DNA of 64,000 bases from Sinorhizobium medicae (GCF_007827695.1 NZ_VITA01000006.1:186001-250000); one strand, 5' to 3'. Positions 52,375 to 63,025 are shown, counted from the stretch's first letter. Numbers and translations: made by a program. Notes: generated by a model from the sequence alone, not told the origin.

Positions 52375-52547
52375 GGTGTTCCTCCTTCTTACAATCAGCA
52401 AGGCCTCCCCCATGAAAAGCCTAGCATCAACCCGCGCTCGCGCCAAATTGTTCCCCCGGATCCCGTGCGAAGAAAATCCTGTAAACCGGTGCTTTGTTGG
52501 TGCTATGCCTGTGGCGATCGAAGATCCAGCAAAGGCCGCATTCAGAT

Positions 52548-53090
52548 ATGACCGCTCTTCAATCGGACCTGATTTCCGCCATTCGAAGCATTCCGGACTA
52601 TCCGAAACCGGGCGTCATGTTCCGCGACATCACGACCCTGCTCGGCAACCCCAGGGCTTTCCGACGTGCCATTGACGAACTCGTCCACCCTTATGCCGGC
52701 ACCAAGGTCGACAAGGTCGCGGGCATCGAGGCGCGAGGTTTTATCCTGGGCGGTGCGATCGCGCACCAGCTTTCAGCGGGTTTCATACCCATTCGCAAAA
52801 GAGGAAAGCTTCCGCACGACACGGTGCGTATCGCCTATAGCCTTGAGTACGGCGTGGACGAAATGGAAATGCACCGGGATGCGGTCGTTCCCGGTGACAA
52901 GGTGATCCTCGTCGATGACCTGATTGCCACCGGCGGCACTGCCGAAGGCGCCGCCAAGCTTCTGCAGCAGATGGGCGCGGAGATCGTCGCTGCCTGCTTC
53001 ATCATCGACCTGCCTGAGCTCGGCGGACGCAGGAAGCTCGAGGCGCTGGGCGTCAATGTGCGTACGCTGATCGAATTCGAAGGGCATTGA
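52548..53090 (+). CDS. apt: Adenine phosphoribosyltransferase
   Basis: A 180-residue enzyme making AMP from adenine and PRPP. The PRPP loop is [31 protein letters not shown] and [11 protein letters not shown] are typical Apt segments. The ATG at 52548 gives the usual length; the frame is open to 52494. Together with the adenine deaminase at the window start, it represents a second adenine salvage route. Confidence 0.94.
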   Translation: MTALQSDLISAIRSIPDYPKPGVMFRDITTLLGNPRAFRRAIDELVHPYAGTKVDKVAGIEARGFILGGAIAHQLSAGFIPIRKRGKLPHDTVRIAYSLEYGVDEMEMHRDAVVPGDKVILVDDLIATGGTAEGAAKLLQQMGAEIVAACFIIDLPELGGRRKLEALGVNVRTLIEFEGH

Positions 53091-53111
53091 ACGCCTGCAG
53101 CGCCGTGCCTT

Positions 53112-53582
53112 TCAAGCAAATTCAATGACCTTGCTCTCGAAGCGGATAACCGGCTCGCCATGCTGGTTCTCGCCCTCGCAGAGGATAGTGTTGATCCGCC
53201 AGCCGGGGCGAGAGGCGACGATCCGGGCTTCCAGCAAAGTGACCGCGTAAGTGATCGTGTCGCCGGCATAGACCGGCTTCAGCCATCGGAGTTCCTTGAA
53301 TCCGGGCGAGGGCCCGAGCTTCGGCGCGTGCAGTCCCTCCGCTGCGAGGCGGCGGGCCTCCTCCTTCCAGAACCTCAGGAAGCACTGCATCCAGCCGGCG
53401 CTGGTATGCCAGCCGGAGGCGCAAAGACGGCCGAAAAGCGAATGTCTCGCCTGCTCCTCGTCGACGTGGAAGGGCTGCGGGTCGAAATTGCGGGCAAAGC
53501 GAATGATGTCCTCGGCGGTGAAGGTCAGGCTGCCGGTGACGACCTTGCGCCCGGTCTGGTAGAGTTCCTCCAGCGTCATCAT
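53112..53582 (-). CDS. MaoC-family hydratase/dehydratase
   Basis: A 156-residue hot-dog-fold protein. FDPQPFHVDEEQARHSLFG is the MaoC/hydratase-2 motif with the catalytic Asp and His. Its ATG overlaps the stop of the next MaoC-like gene (ATGATGA), so the two are co-translated and probably form a heterodimer or act on the same acyl-CoA. The frame is open to 53774, but those residues do not belong to the family. Confidence 0.84.
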   Translation of the reverse strand: MMTLEELYQTGRKVVTGSLTFTAEDIIRFARNFDPQPFHVDEEQARHSLFGRLCASGWHTSAGWMQCFLRFWKEEARRLAAEGLHAPKLGPSPGFKELRWLKPVYAGDTITYAVTLLEARIVASRPGWRINTILCEGENQHGEPVIRFESKVIEFA

Positions 53583-54034
53583 GAGCGCGCCTCGCCATTG
53601 CGGCGCCTGAACATGACGGAACATTCCGAAGCCGCCACGGTCTCGCCGCTCTGGTTCTCGATCTCGTTGCGAAATTTGACGAGGCCGATCGCGGGCTTGG
53701 TTTTCGACGGGCGCGCTTCCAGGACCAAGCTGAAACCTGAAAGGATATCTCCGGCAAGAACCGGCTTCTTCCACTCCATGAAGTCGACGCCCGGTGACCC
53801 CTGCGAAGATGAATCGCCGAGAAAGGCCTCGATCATCATCCGCATGCCGACGGCGCTCGTGTGCCAGCCGGAAGCGGCGAGGCCGCCGAGAATGCTGCTC
53901 CTGCCGACCTCTTCGTCCAGATGCATCGGTTGCGGATCAAACTCGCTGGCAAAGGCGATCATCTCATCGGTCCGCATCCGGACAGGGCTATAGTCGAAGC
54001 GCCGGCCCTGAATGAAATCCTCGAAATACAGCAT
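53579..54034 (-). CDS. MaoC-family hydratase/dehydratase
   Basis: A 151-residue paralogue of its neighbour, with FDPQPMHLDEEVGRSSILGG and LAASGWHTSAVGMRM. The pair is a common arrangement in rhizobia. The substrate is not evident. The 228-bp gap upstream holds no feature I can support. Confidence 0.84.
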   Translation of the reverse strand: MLYFEDFIQGRRFDYSPVRMRTDEMIAFASEFDPQPMHLDEEVGRSSILGGLAASGWHTSAVGMRMMIEAFLGDSSSQGSPGVDFMEWKKPVLAGDILSGFSLVLEARPSKTKPAIGLVKFRNEIENQSGETVAASECSVMFRRRNGEARS

Positions 54035-54262
54035 GCCTCTTTCTCTCCCTTACGGCGCCGCGCGTCCTGCCAGAGGCGCGAGGGTCGCCGCAATGCTTCA
54101 GCTTGCGCATGTTTCATCCGTCGATCGGTCCATGCAGTCGCTCAGCCCATCCTAACGTGGCTTCGGCCTGTCTGATTTTCCAGAGTTGTGCATGTCGATT
54201 GTTCATGCGATCACATTACCGTAAGTTGTGCTAGGCTGCTTTTCCCCAAAGAGGAACCGACC

Positions 54263-55361
54263 GTGACCGAATTGAAGATGGCCCTGGCGGCCGCCGCCGA
54301 AAATGGACTTGTATCCGCCGACCATGTCAATGACCTGGAGGCTTTTCTCGGCGCAAGGTGTCCGGGCGGGGCCGATAAGGGACGCAGCACGCGGCCCTGA
54401 GGAAGCGCCGCCGGATGCGCGAGCGGCAGAAGAAAGCGAGCAGCCGCGCTTCCTGCGAGGGTTCCACGACATCCTTATCACAATAGGCGTGGTGGTCGTA
54501 TTGGTCGGGCTTTGGGGCATCGGCGGGGCTATTGTCGTGCTGCCCGCAATCGTCATTCTCGCGGAGATACTCGTTGGCCGGCAGAGGCTTGCCTTGCCTG
54601 CGGTTTCGCTGACCCTTGCACTCGCCCATTGGGTTGCCCAAGGCATGTTCGGAGTCTTTGCGGTCTGGCGGCCCGCGTGGCAATCCGACACTTATGTGCT
54701 GGCCTATGTCTGCGCCTTTCCGGCGCCTCTCGGGCTGTTTTATTGGCGCTATAGAGTTCCTTTGTCTTTCGCCCTGTTCCTTCTGTCGATCGCGGCCGTG
54801 ATGGTGGCCCTCGTTTTCGTGATTCTAGAAAAAGCCTTTGGGGCCAGTTTCATTCTGGAGACCTATCCACATGTGGCTGCGACGATTCTCCTCGTGGCGG
54901 CCTTGGCAGTCTTTGCGCTTGCAATGCGCTACGACATCTCCGACCCGCATCGCCTGACGCTGCGCTCCGACATAGCCTTCTGGTTGCATCTCGCAGCGGC
55001 GCCGGCCTTGCTCTACGCGATGCTCGGCTTCATCGTCACATTCGGCCAGGGCGGTATTTGGTGGGGCGAGGGGGGCTTGGGTCAGGCCGTCGCCGTCGTT
55101 TTCCTCGTGGCGCTCTTCATGACCATCGGTCTGGTGATCGATCGCCGCGCCTTCGTGACCTCGGGCCTTCTGTCGCTTGGTGCAGCCATTTGGACGATAC
55201 TCCAAAAGAGCGGTGCTTCGTTCGACACATATGTCTTCGTTGTCTTCGCGGCCGTCGGACTGACGGTACTCGTTATCGGCATTTTCTGGCAGCCGCTGCG
55301 CCGGGCGGCAATGAGCCTGCTGCCGGAAGCGGTCACAGCGCGGCTGCATGCCGTGCGGTGA
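54263..55361 (+). pseudogene. Frameshifted multi-pass membrane protein (DUF2157-like)
   Basis: A GTG start at 54263 with GAGGA upstream opens a 45-codon frame (VTELKMALAAAAENGLVS...DVNDLEAFLG type) that stops at 54400. The long membrane part is in another frame, running from about 54390 to 55361 with about nine helices (first ILITIGVVVVLVGLWGIGG). The first segment resembles the short N-terminal domain of DUF2157-like membrane proteins and has no frame of its own to pair with. A one-base shift between about 54350 and 54400 would join them. An independent start at 54303 lacks a ribosome-binding site. Sequencing error, programmed shift or true decay cannot be told apart. Confidence 0.55.
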
Positions 55362-55391
55362 GCGCCGCCGGTCTGGAATCCGGATTGTCGC

Positions 55392-56495
55392 TTACGTGTT
55401 GAACCGGAAATGGATGACGTCGCCGTCCTGGACGACGTATTCCTTGCCTTCATCCCGCGCCTTGCCGGCTTCCTTCGCGCCGTTTTCGCCGCCATAGGCG
55501 ATGTAATCGTCATAGGCGATCGTGTTGGCGCGAATGAAACCACGCTCGAAGTCCGAGTGGATGACACCGGCGGCCTGCGGGGCCTTGGTGCCGCGCGGGA
55601 TGGTCCAGGCGCGAGTCTCCTTCGGACCGACGGTGAAATAGGTGATGAGATCGAGGAGCTTGTAGCCGGCGCGGATCAGCCTATCGAGGCCCGCTTCTTC
55701 GAGGCCGAGCGCCGCGAGAAATTCGTGAGCTTCCTCTTCCGGCAGCTGCGCCACTTCGGACTCGATCGCAGCCGATATGATCACCGTCTCAGCGCCTTGC
55801 TCTTGGGCCATCTTTTCGACGGCGCGGGTGTGCTCGTTTCCGGTCGCGGCGTCGCTTTCTGCGACGTTGCAGACGTAAAGAACCGGGTGCGAAGTGAGCA
55901 GGTTGAGACTCTGCAGAATACGCAGCTCATCGGCGTCGAGCCTGGAGAGCAGGGTGCGGACGGGCTTGCCTTCCTGCAGCAGCTTCAGGGAAGCTTCCAT
56001 GATCGGAAGCTGCGCCATCGATTCCTTGTCCTTGCCGGTCGCGCGCTTGCGCGTCTGGTCTGCACGCCGTTCGAGGCTTTCCAGATCGGCGAGCATCAGC
56101 TCGGTCTCAATCGTGTCGGCGTCTTCGACCGGATGGATACGGCCCTCGACATGGGTGATGTCTTCGTCCTCGAAGCAGCGCAATACGTGCACGACTGCAT
56201 CCACCTCGCGTATGTTGGCGAGGAACTGGTTGCCGAGGCCCTCACCCTTGGACGCGCCGCGCACCAGCCCGGCAATATCGACGAAGGAGATGCGGGTTGG
56301 AATGATCTCTTTCGATTTGGCAATGTCTGCGAGCCTGCGCATGCGCGGGTCGGGCACGGCGACTTCGCCGGTGTTCGGCTCGATCGTGCAGAAAGGATAA
56401 TTGGCCGCCTGCGCCGCCGCCGTCTTGGTCAGCGCGTTGAAGAGGGTGGACTTGCCGACATTCGGCAGCCCGACGATACCGCATTTGAAGCCCAT
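55392..56495 (-). CDS. ychF: YchF/OLA1-family ATPase
   Basis: A 367-residue Obg-related P-loop protein. G1 is GLPNVGKST at 9-17, G3 FVDIAGLV, and the G4 position reads NVAE rather than NKxD, the change that makes YchF prefer ATP. The C-terminal TGS-like domain carries the conserved end VQDGDVIHFRFN. It binds ribosomes and affects stress responses. Confidence 0.95.
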   Translation of the reverse strand: MGFKCGIVGLPNVGKSTLFNALTKTAAAQAANYPFCTIEPNTGEVAVPDPRMRRLADIAKSKEIIPTRISFVDIAGLVRGASKGEGLGNQFLANIREVDAVVHVLRCFEDEDITHVEGRIHPVEDADTIETELMLADLESLERRADQTRKRATGKDKESMAQLPIMEASLKLLQEGKPVRTLLSRLDADELRILQSLNLLTSHPVLYVCNVAESDAATGNEHTRAVEKMAQEQGAETVIISAAIESEVAQLPEEEAHEFLAALGLEEAGLDRLIRAGYKLLDLITYFTVGPKETRAWTIPRGTKAPQAAGVIHSDFERGFIRANTIAYDDYIAYGGENGAKEAGKARDEGKEYVVQDGDVIHFRFNT

Positions 56496-56723
56496 GGCTA
56501 TAATCCGTCGTTCCTGATTGCTTGGGCGTGGCTATGGGATAAAGGAAAGGGGCGGTCAAGCTTTTCGCGTATTCCGCTTGCCCCTTATGGCGAGTTTCAC
56601 TTGAATGCACGGGATCGGAGCGCGATATTGACGAAAGCGGGACGAAGAAGACTCACGCGGTCTTCCGCCCGCCGTTCGCGTGGTCGCTAAGGCTTTTCTC
56701 ATGTCATCGACGGCGGATTTCCG

Positions 56724-57029
56724 ATGAGCGAAAACGACGTAGCCGCAAAGCGCCTGACGAGGCTGAAACCGGAGCGGCCAAAGCTATATAAGGTCCTGCT
56801 CGTCAATGATGACTACACGCCGCGGGAATTCGTGGTCATGGTGCTCAAGGCCATTTTTCGGATGAGCGAGGAGGCCGGCTACCGCGTAATGATGACGGCT
56901 CACAAGCTCGGCACGTCGGTTGTTGTGGTGTGCGAGAAGGATGTGGCGGAGACAAAGGCCAAGGAGGCGACCGACCTTGGCAAGGAGGCAGGCTTTCCGC
57001 TGCTGTTCACGGCGGAGCCGGAGGATTGA
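56724..57029 (+). CDS. clpS: ClpS-family adaptor of ClpA
   Basis: A 101-residue adaptor with the N-degron-binding core: LVNDDYTPREFVVMVL, HKLGTSVVVVCEKDVAETK and a C-terminal Phe-Pro segment. It should deliver N-end-rule substrates to ClpAP. No clpA is adjacent, which suggests a second ClpS as found in several alphaproteobacteria. A ClpP paralogue lies 22 kb away in the window. Confidence 0.87.
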   Translation: MSENDVAAKRLTRLKPERPKLYKVLLVNDDYTPREFVVMVLKAIFRMSEEAGYRVMMTAHKLGTSVVVVCEKDVAETKAKEATDLGKEAGFPLLFTAEPED

Positions 57030-57051
57030 GGCAGCGGCGGCGGTCCGCTTA

Positions 57052-57771
57052 TCATTCCCCTTTCGTCCCGAACAGCTTCTTCAGCATATCGGCCATGGGC
57101 CCCGTAGTTGGCAGCTTCTTCGGTTGAACCGGGGCGCGAGCCTGATGGATATGGGATTGCGCCGTTTGCTTCTTCGGTGTCGGCGGCTTATCCATCTCGG
57201 GTTTGCCTCCGGTTGCCAGTGCGATCTTGTTCATGAGCTGTGAATCTTCGCCCTTCACCAGCATTCCGGCATTGTCGGCGATCGCCTCGAGAAGTGGCGA
57301 GACCCAGGCCCGGTCCGCTTTGGCAAAATCGCCGAGCACATGCGCGTGGACCAGATCCTTGGCTCCGGGATGGCCGATGCCGAGCCGCAGGCGGCGGTAC
57401 TCTCTACCGCAATGAGCGTCGATCGACTTGATGCCGTTGTGCCCGCCATGGCCGCCGCCAGTCTTGATCCGCGCCTTGCCGGCGGGCAGGTCCAGCTCGT
57501 CATAGATGACGACGATGTCCTTCGGTGCGAGCTTGTAGAAACGCATCGCATCGCCCAAGGCTTCGCCGGACAGGTTCATGAAGGTCTGCGGCTTCATCAG
57601 CAGGACGCGCTCGCCGTCGATCTCGCCTTCGGAGATCTCCGACTTGAATTTCTTCGACCACGAAGAAAAGCCCTGGCGTCCCTGAATGGCGTCTACGGCC
57701 ATGAAGCCGATATTGTGGCGGTTACCGGCGTATTTAGGACCCGGATTGCCAAGTCCTGCGATGATCAGCAT
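57052..57771 (-). CDS. pth: Peptidyl-tRNA hydrolase
   Basis: A 239-residue enzyme that frees tRNAs from stalled peptidyl-tRNA. Seen: [19 protein letters not shown] with Asn9 and His19, [10 protein letters not shown] and [18 protein letters not shown]. The ATG at 57771 gives the rhizobial length; an upstream ATG at 57798 adds 9 residues. A rhizobial Lys/Pro-rich tail (about 190-239) is present. It lies downstream of rplY on the same strand, a common pairing. Confidence 0.95.
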   Translation of the reverse strand: MLIIAGLGNPGPKYAGNRHNIGFMAVDAIQGRQGFSSWSKKFKSEISEGEIDGERVLLMKPQTFMNLSGEALGDAMRFYKLAPKDIVVIYDELDLPAGKARIKTGGGHGGHNGIKSIDAHCGREYRRLRLGIGHPGAKDLVHAHVLGDFAKADRAWVSPLLEAIADNAGMLVKGEDSQLMNKIALATGGKPEMDKPPTPKKQTAQSHIHQARAPVQPKKLPTTGPMADMLKKLFGTKGE

Positions 57772-57862
57772 GCGGCCAAACTCCTGATGCGTTTGCATGT
57801 GCCCTCATCCGCCTGCCGGCACCTTCTCGCCATTTTTGATGGCATCAGGGACTCGCGGCGCG

Positions 57863-57910
57863 CTCCCCCGCCGGCGGGGAGAGGGTTAGTCCTCGGGTTT
57901 AACCCGAGGA
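57863..57910. repeat. Two adjacent palindromes between pth and rplY
   Basis: CTCCCCCGCCGGCGGGGAGAG (approximate palindrome, 57863-57883) resembles the CCCTCTCCCC repeat core. It is followed by a perfect palindrome CCTCGGGTTTAACCCGAGG flanked by T and A (57890-57910). Neither is followed by a T-run in the direction of pth. Confidence 0.5.
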
Positions 57911-58015
57911 GAGGGGCGACCTTTCCCCGTCAAGTCATGCAGGCACCCCAATCACCGACATCGAGGCAAGTCAAGCCCGTCTCGCCGCTAGATGAGGATG
58001 CACGCATTTAAACGA

Positions 58016-58043
58016 AACCCGCCCCACGCAAATGGGACGGGTT
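58016..58043 (-). terminator. Terminator of rplY
   Basis: AACCCG-N-CCCA pairs with TGGGACGGGTT across 58016-58043 with one mismatch. On the minus strand it is followed by TTCGTTT. It lies 53 bp after the rplY stop. Confidence 0.65.
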
Positions 58044-58095
58044 CTCTATACGGGGAACGGTCCACCCCGGATCGGGCGGTTGTCTGAATCAGAGA

Positions 58096-58719
58096 TCAAG
58101 CCTCTTCTTCGCCGCCCTCGACTTCGGTTACTTCTTCGGTCTCTTCGACTTCCTGCGTGCGGCCGGCGATCGTGGCGACCGTGAAATCGCGATCGGTGAT
58201 GACCGGGGTCGCGCCTGCGGGCAGTTCGACGTTCGAAATGTGAACGGTATCGCCGATCTTGAGGCCGGTGAGGTCAACGGTCAGGAATTCCGGAATGTTG
58301 TCGGCCGAAACGTTGAGTTCGACCTCGTGCCGGACGATGTTCAGCGCGCCGCCCTGCTTGAGGCCCGGGGACTTCTCTTCGTTTTCGAAGCGGACCGGAA
58401 CCTGTACGGAAACCTGGCTGCCCTTCTTAACACGCAGAAAATCGACGTGCATGGTGAAGTCGCGGACCGGATCAAGCTGATAGTCCTTCGGCAGGACGCG
58501 GATCTTCTTGCCGTCGACGTCGATCGTCGCGACGGTGGTCATGAAACCGCCGGCGTGGATCTTCATCGTCACGTCCTTGGTGGAGAGCGCGATGGAAAGC
58601 GGGGGCTGCTTGTCACCGTAGATGACAGCCGGGATAAGACCGTTGCGGCGAAGTTCACGGGAGGACCCCTTACCAACCCGTTCGCGCGTCTCGGCCTTGA
58701 GCTCGTAAGTTTCGCTCAT
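58096..58719 (-). CDS. rplY: 50S ribosomal protein L25/CTC
   Basis: A 207-residue long-form L25. N-terminal domain: [21 protein letters not shown]; then the CTC-type beta domain and an acidic tail of about 20 residues rich in Glu. It binds 5S rRNA. AGGT-type sequence is present before the ATG. The 212-bp gap upstream to benE shows nothing I can support. Confidence 0.95.
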
Positions 58720-58931
58720 AGGTAGACCTTTCTATGTTGTTTGGAGAGTTCGTCCGTCAAAGGCGGAAAAACCTGAAGCCGCAGGGCGGCTTCATCCACG
58801 TTGCCTCCAAGGGTGTCTGCGCGGACGCGGGGTCCATAGCCGAGAACCGGCGGAAATGCAAGGCATGGCGGGTCAGGCACTTATACGGCGCGTGTCGTCC
58901 CGAAACCGCGGCGGTCCCGGGAAATTGCGCA

Positions 58932-60164
58932 TCAGGTCCTGCGTTTGGCGAAGCGCGCGAGTGCCAGGATCAGGCCACCCGCCGCAAGCCCCCAAAAGGC
59001 CCCGGACACGCCCGCAAAACCGACGCCCGATGCGGTGACGAGAAAGGTGATGGCGGCAGCTTCGCGCGTCTCCGCTTCCGTGAAGGCGGCCACGGCTGAG
59101 CTCGAAAAGGCGCCGATCAGCGCAAGGCCGGCGACCGCCTCGATCAGAACCGAAGGCGCAAGGCTGACAAAGGTCGTGACGGCGCCCGCCAGGAGGCCGA
59201 AGACGACGTAGGCAAAGCCGGCAATGATCGCGGACCAGTAGCGGCGGGTGCGGTCGGGATGGGAATCGGAACCGGCGCACATCGCCGCTGTGATCGCCGC
59301 AAGATTGACCGCATGCCCGCCGAAAGGTGCGCTCAGCAGCGAAAAGAGCCCGGTCGCGGCAAAGAGGGGTCCCGGATCGGGGTGATAATCATTCACCTTC
59401 AGCACTGCGATGCCGGGAATGTTTTGCGACGCCATCGTAACGATGAAAAGCGGAATCGCGATGCTGACCAAGGCGGAAGCGCTGAAGGTAGGCGAAACGA
59501 CCTCCGGCTTTGGAACAAGCGCGGCGGAGAGCCCGGCCAGGGCGCCGTCCGGCATGTCCACGCCAAACCCGACGACAAGAACGAAGGCGACCAGCGCAGC
59601 CGGAACGGCGTAGAGCCTGTTGACGCTGCCGACGACCGCCCAGGCAAGAACGATCGGAAGGCCGAAAAACGGGTTGAAGGCGACCGCCTTAACCGGCGCG
59701 AAGCACAGGCTCAGGAGAACGCCGGCAAGCATCGCATTCGCCAGCGCAGCCGGGATTGCGGACACGATCCTGCCGAGCGGCTTCCACAGGCCGGCGATTA
59801 CGATCAGCAACCCGCAGACGAGGAAGGCGCCGACGGCGGCGTTGAACCCGCCCTCGACCGCGCCGGAACTCGCGAGCAGGGCCGCGCCCGGGGTCGACCA
59901 GGCGATGCTGACGGGAAGGCGCGTGACGGCGCTGACGATGACGGCGCAGATGCCCATGGAAATCGACAGCGCCATGAGGCCGGAGGCCGCCTGCGCCTCG
60001 CTTGCGCCGACGCCGGTGATCCCGTGCAGGACCACGGCGAAGGAGCTGGCGAAACCCACAAATGCGACCAGCACGCCCATGAACAGGCTTTGGATGGAAA
60101 AATCACGAAGCATTGCGGACAACCGGATGTTGCGACGAGTCGAGAATATCGTCTCGAGTAGCAC
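58932..60164 (-). CDS. benE: BenE-family benzoate/H+ symporter
   Basis: A 410-residue transporter with about 12 helices and the BenE pattern: GVLVAFVGFASSFAVVLHG, LPVSIAWSTPGAALLASSG, GGHAVNLAAITAAMCAG. The GTG at 60164 with AGGGGAAGG just upstream is preferred; an ATG at 60113 is possible. No benzoate catabolism genes are next to it, so the real substrate may be another aromatic acid. It is divergent from the GAF regulator. Confidence 0.85.
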   Translation of the reverse strand: MLLETIFSTRRNIRLSAMLRDFSIQSLFMGVLVAFVGFASSFAVVLHGITGVGASEAQAASGLMALSISMGICAVIVSAVTRLPVSIAWSTPGAALLASSGAVEGGFNAAVGAFLVCGLLIVIAGLWKPLGRIVSAIPAALANAMLAGVLLSLCFAPVKAVAFNPFFGLPIVLAWAVVGSVNRLYAVPAALVAFVLVVGFGVDMPDGALAGLSAALVPKPEVVSPTFSASALVSIAIPLFIVTMASQNIPGIAVLKVNDYHPDPGPLFAATGLFSLLSAPFGGHAVNLAAITAAMCAGSDSHPDRTRRYWSAIIAGFAYVVFGLLAGAVTTFVSLAPSVLIEAVAGLALIGAFSSSAVAAFTEAETREAAAITFLVTASGVGFAGVSGAFWGLAAGGLILALARFAKRRT

Positions 60165-60421
60165 ATCCTTCCCCTCTGCCGATACCGCCTGTCGACGCCG
60201 TCAGGGATTGACGAAAGACTTTCGTCCGGGTGGACCTCCTGCGGCATCGATGCCTATAGTGGGCGAAGGGGGCAATTGCGCGGCTGGGGAGTTCGGCGCC
60301 TGCTTCCGCCGGAGAACGCTGTCCAAGGCGCGGAGCGCGGATTTCAGCCGCATACCGCTTGCGCGCGTTGGCGATGTCGCGGGTCGACAGGCCCGACCAC
60401 CGCAATCCAGGGAGGGAGCGA

Positions 60422-61378
60422 ATGCCTTCAATAAGGGACCATACCGAACGCGTCTACCGGGTGGCACATCAATCCTCTGCTGCCGTGATTTCGCCGGTGG
60501 CCGCATCATGGCGCCGCTGCATGACGCTGCACGGACTGGCGCCGGAGGAAGCGCGCGCGCCCTGGCGGCTTTCGGACGCCGAGTTCCGGCAGGCGCGCGA
60601 AAACGCAGGCACATTGATCGCGGAGGCGGCCGGCGAGCTCGACCGGCTGTTCGCCACCGTCGGCAAGGCCGGGTGCTGCCTGCTGCTTACCGACGGGAAG
60701 GGCGTTGCGCTGGAACGCCGGGGGGCCGGCGGTGACGATGCCGACTTCCGCGGGATCGGATTATGGTCGGGAACAGTGTGGAGCGAGGCGAGCGTCGGGA
60801 CGAATGGTATCGGCACGGCGATCGCCGACGAGCGTCCAGTGCTCATCCATCGAGGTCAACACTTCCTCAGCCGCAATATCGGCCTGAGTTGTGCCACGGC
60901 CCCGATCCGCGACGAGAGCGGCAGGCTTGCTGCGGCAATCGATATATCCACCTGCCGCGACGACGCTTCCGAGGCGACGCTTTCGATCCTCTCGCAGGCC
61001 GTACGAGATGCCGCTGCACGAATCGAGGCCACTCTCTTCCGGCGCGCTTTCGTTGGCGCCCGCATCGTGCTCGTGCCGGTCGACCGTGCCGGACCTGCAC
61101 TGCTTGCCGTCGACCGTGACGATCTCGTTCTTGGCGCTACGAGGGCCGCCCGGCTGTGGCTCGGGCTCGACGACGAGCGTATCGCCGATGGCGTCCCGGC
61201 TTCCGACCTGCTCGAGGGGGAGCTTTCCGCCGAGCGGGAAGAATTGCCCGACGCAGAGAGGGCGGCTCTGCGCCGCGCCCTGTCACGGGCCAAGGGCAAC
61301 GTATCGATGGCGGCCGATCTCCTTGGCATCAGCCGCGCGACCCTCTACCGCAAGATGAAGCGGCTTTCTCTCAACTGA
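60422..61378 (+). CDS. GAF-Fis transcriptional regulator without AAA domain
   Basis: A 318-residue protein with an N-terminal GAF-like sensor (VGKAGCCLLLTDGKGVAL, GTNGIGTAIADERPVLIH; the AcoR-type start) and a C-terminal Fis-type helix-turn-helix ALSRAKGNVSMAADLLGISR. AcoR-family activators of acetoin and aldehyde genes have a sigma-54 AAA domain between these; it is absent here. GGGAGGGAGCG precedes the ATG. It lies 138 bp before the aldehyde dehydrogenase gene, which it probably controls. Confidence 0.83.
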   Translation: MPSIRDHTERVYRVAHQSSAAVISPVAASWRRCMTLHGLAPEEARAPWRLSDAEFRQARENAGTLIAEAAGELDRLFATVGKAGCCLLLTDGKGVALERRGAGGDDADFRGIGLWSGTVWSEASVGTNGIGTAIADERPVLIHRGQHFLSRNIGLSCATAPIRDESGRLAAAIDISTCRDDASEATLSILSQAVRDAAARIEATLFRRAFVGARIVLVPVDRAGPALLAVDRDDLVLGATRAARLWLGLDDERIADGVPASDLLEGELSAEREELPDAERAALRRALSRAKGNVSMAADLLGISRATLYRKMKRLSLN

Positions 61379-61516
61379 TCGATATGGACGTCGACCTGTC
61401 GCAATTCTGAAACAGTCGGCGCCATCAACGGCGGTGCCACCCTATCGGGAACGCGCATTCGGTCGCACTCTCCTCCCACAGCAACCGCATCGCTGTTTTT
61501 CCAAGGGAGGAAACCC

Positions 61517-63025
61517 ATGCTGCATCAGAAGATCGTCGAGAACCCGTTCAAACAGAACTACGGAAATTTCATCGGCGGCGAATGGCGCGAGCCTGTGGCC
61601 GGCCGCTATTTCGACAACACCACGCCGATTACCGGCGGCACGCTGTGCCAGGTCGCGCGCTCGGACGCTGCCGACATCGAGCTTGCCCTGGACGCGGCGC
61701 ATGCCGCCAGGGAGAAATGGGGCCGGACCCCGGCGGCCGAGCGGTCCAACATTCTCATGAAGATCGCCACCCGCATGGAGGACAATCTCGAGCTTCTGGC
61801 GAGAGCCGAAACATGGGACAACGGCAAGCCGATCCGCGAGACGATGGCTGCCGACATTCCTCTGGCGATCGACCACTTCCGCTATTTCGCGTCCTGCATC
61901 CGTGCGCAGGAAGGTTCGATAGGAGAGATCGACCACGATACCGTCGCCTATCATTTTCACGAGCCGCTAGGCGTCGTCGGCCAGATCATCCCCTGGAACT
62001 TCCCGATCCTGATGGCCTCCTGGAAGCTGGCGCCGGCGCTTGCCGCCGGAAATTGCGTCGTGCTCAAGCCCGCCGAGCAGACGCCGGGTTCGATCCTCGT
62101 CTGGGCTGACCTGGTCGGCGATCTCCTGCCGCCGGGCGTCCTCAACATCGTAAACGGTTTCGGCCTCGAAGCGGGCAAGCCGCTTGCCACAAGCCCGCGT
62201 ATCGCCAAGATCGCCTTCACCGGCGAGACGACGACCGGGCGGCTGATCATGCAGTATGCCAGCCAGAACCTCATTCCCGTCACGCTGGAGCTTGGCGGAA
62301 AGTCGCCGAACATCTTCTTCGCGGACGTCGCCAGCGAAGACGACGACTTCTTCGACAAGGCGCTCGAAGGCTTTGCCATGTTCGCGCTGAACCAGGGTGA
62401 GGTCTGCACCTGCCCGAGCCGGGCGCTTGTCCAGGAGAGCATCTACGACCGCTTCATGGAGCGGGCGGTAAAGAGGGTCGAGGCGATCCGCCAGGGTAAT
62501 CCGCTCGATGCGGCAACCATGATCGGTGCCCAGGCGTCGAGCGAACAGCTCGAGAAAATCCTCGCCTATATCGAGATCGGCAAGGAGGAAGGCGCGGACG
62601 TCCTGACAGGCGGAGGACGCAATGTGCTCGAAGGCGATCTTTCCGGCGGCTATTACGTCAAACCGACCGTGTTCCACGGTCACAACAAGATGCGCATCTT
62701 CCAGGAGGAGATTTTTGGGCCGGTCGTGTCGGTGACGACCTTCAAGACGGAAGCCGAGGCGCTGGAAATCGCCAACGATACGCTTTACGGCCTCGGCGCC
62801 GGTGTGTGGAGCCGCGATGCGAACCGCTGCTACCGCTTCGGCCGCGAGATTCAGGCGGGCCGCGTGTGGACCAATTGCTATCACGCCTATCCGGCCCATG
62901 CTGCTTTCGGCGGCTACAAGCAATCCGGCATCGGGCGCGAGACGCATAAGATGATGCTCGACCACTATCAGCAGACGAAGAACATGCTGGTCAGCTACAG
63001 CCCGAAGGCGCTCGGCTTCTTCTGA
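61517..63025 (+). CDS. NAD+-dependent aldehyde dehydrogenase (ExaC type)
   Basis: A 502-residue ALDH. Catalytic Cys297 is in [11 protein letters not shown], the general-base Glu is in LELGGKSP, and [19 protein letters not shown] is the NAD-side motif. The subtype fits ExaC/AldB acetaldehyde or chloroacetaldehyde dehydrogenases. A DUF779 gene follows, a pairing often seen with this subtype. GGGAGG lies before the ATG. Confidence 0.93.
   Translation: MLHQKIVENPFKQNYGNFIGGEWREPVAGRYFDNTTPITGGTLCQVARSDAADIELALDAAHAAREKWGRTPAAERSNILMKIATRMEDNLELLARAETWDNGKPIRETMAADIPLAIDHFRYFASCIRAQEGSIGEIDHDTVAYHFHEPLGVVGQIIPWNFPILMASWKLAPALAAGNCVVLKPAEQTPGSILVWADLVGDLLPPGVLNIVNGFGLEAGKPLATSPRIAKIAFTGETTTGRLIMQYASQNLIPVTLELGGKSPNIFFADVASEDDDFFDKALEGFAMFALNQGEVCTCPSRALVQESIYDRFMERAVKRVEAIRQGNPLDAATMIGAQASSEQLEKILAYIEIGKEEGADVLTGGGRNVLEGDLSGGYYVKPTVFHGHNKMRIFQEEIFGPVVSVTTFKTEAEALEIANDTLYGLGAGVWSRDANRCYRFGREIQAGRVWTNCYHAYPAHAAFGGYKQSGIGRETHKMMLDHYQQTKNMLVSYSPKALGFF

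Noticed and set aside
54303..55361. Independent start of the membrane protein at ATG 54303
   Set aside because: No ribosome-binding site, and the first 40 residues look like an out-of-frame reading of the upstream segment.
61379..61516. Sigma-54 promoter before the aldehyde dehydrogenase
   Set aside because: No GG-N10-GC element with the right spacing was found.
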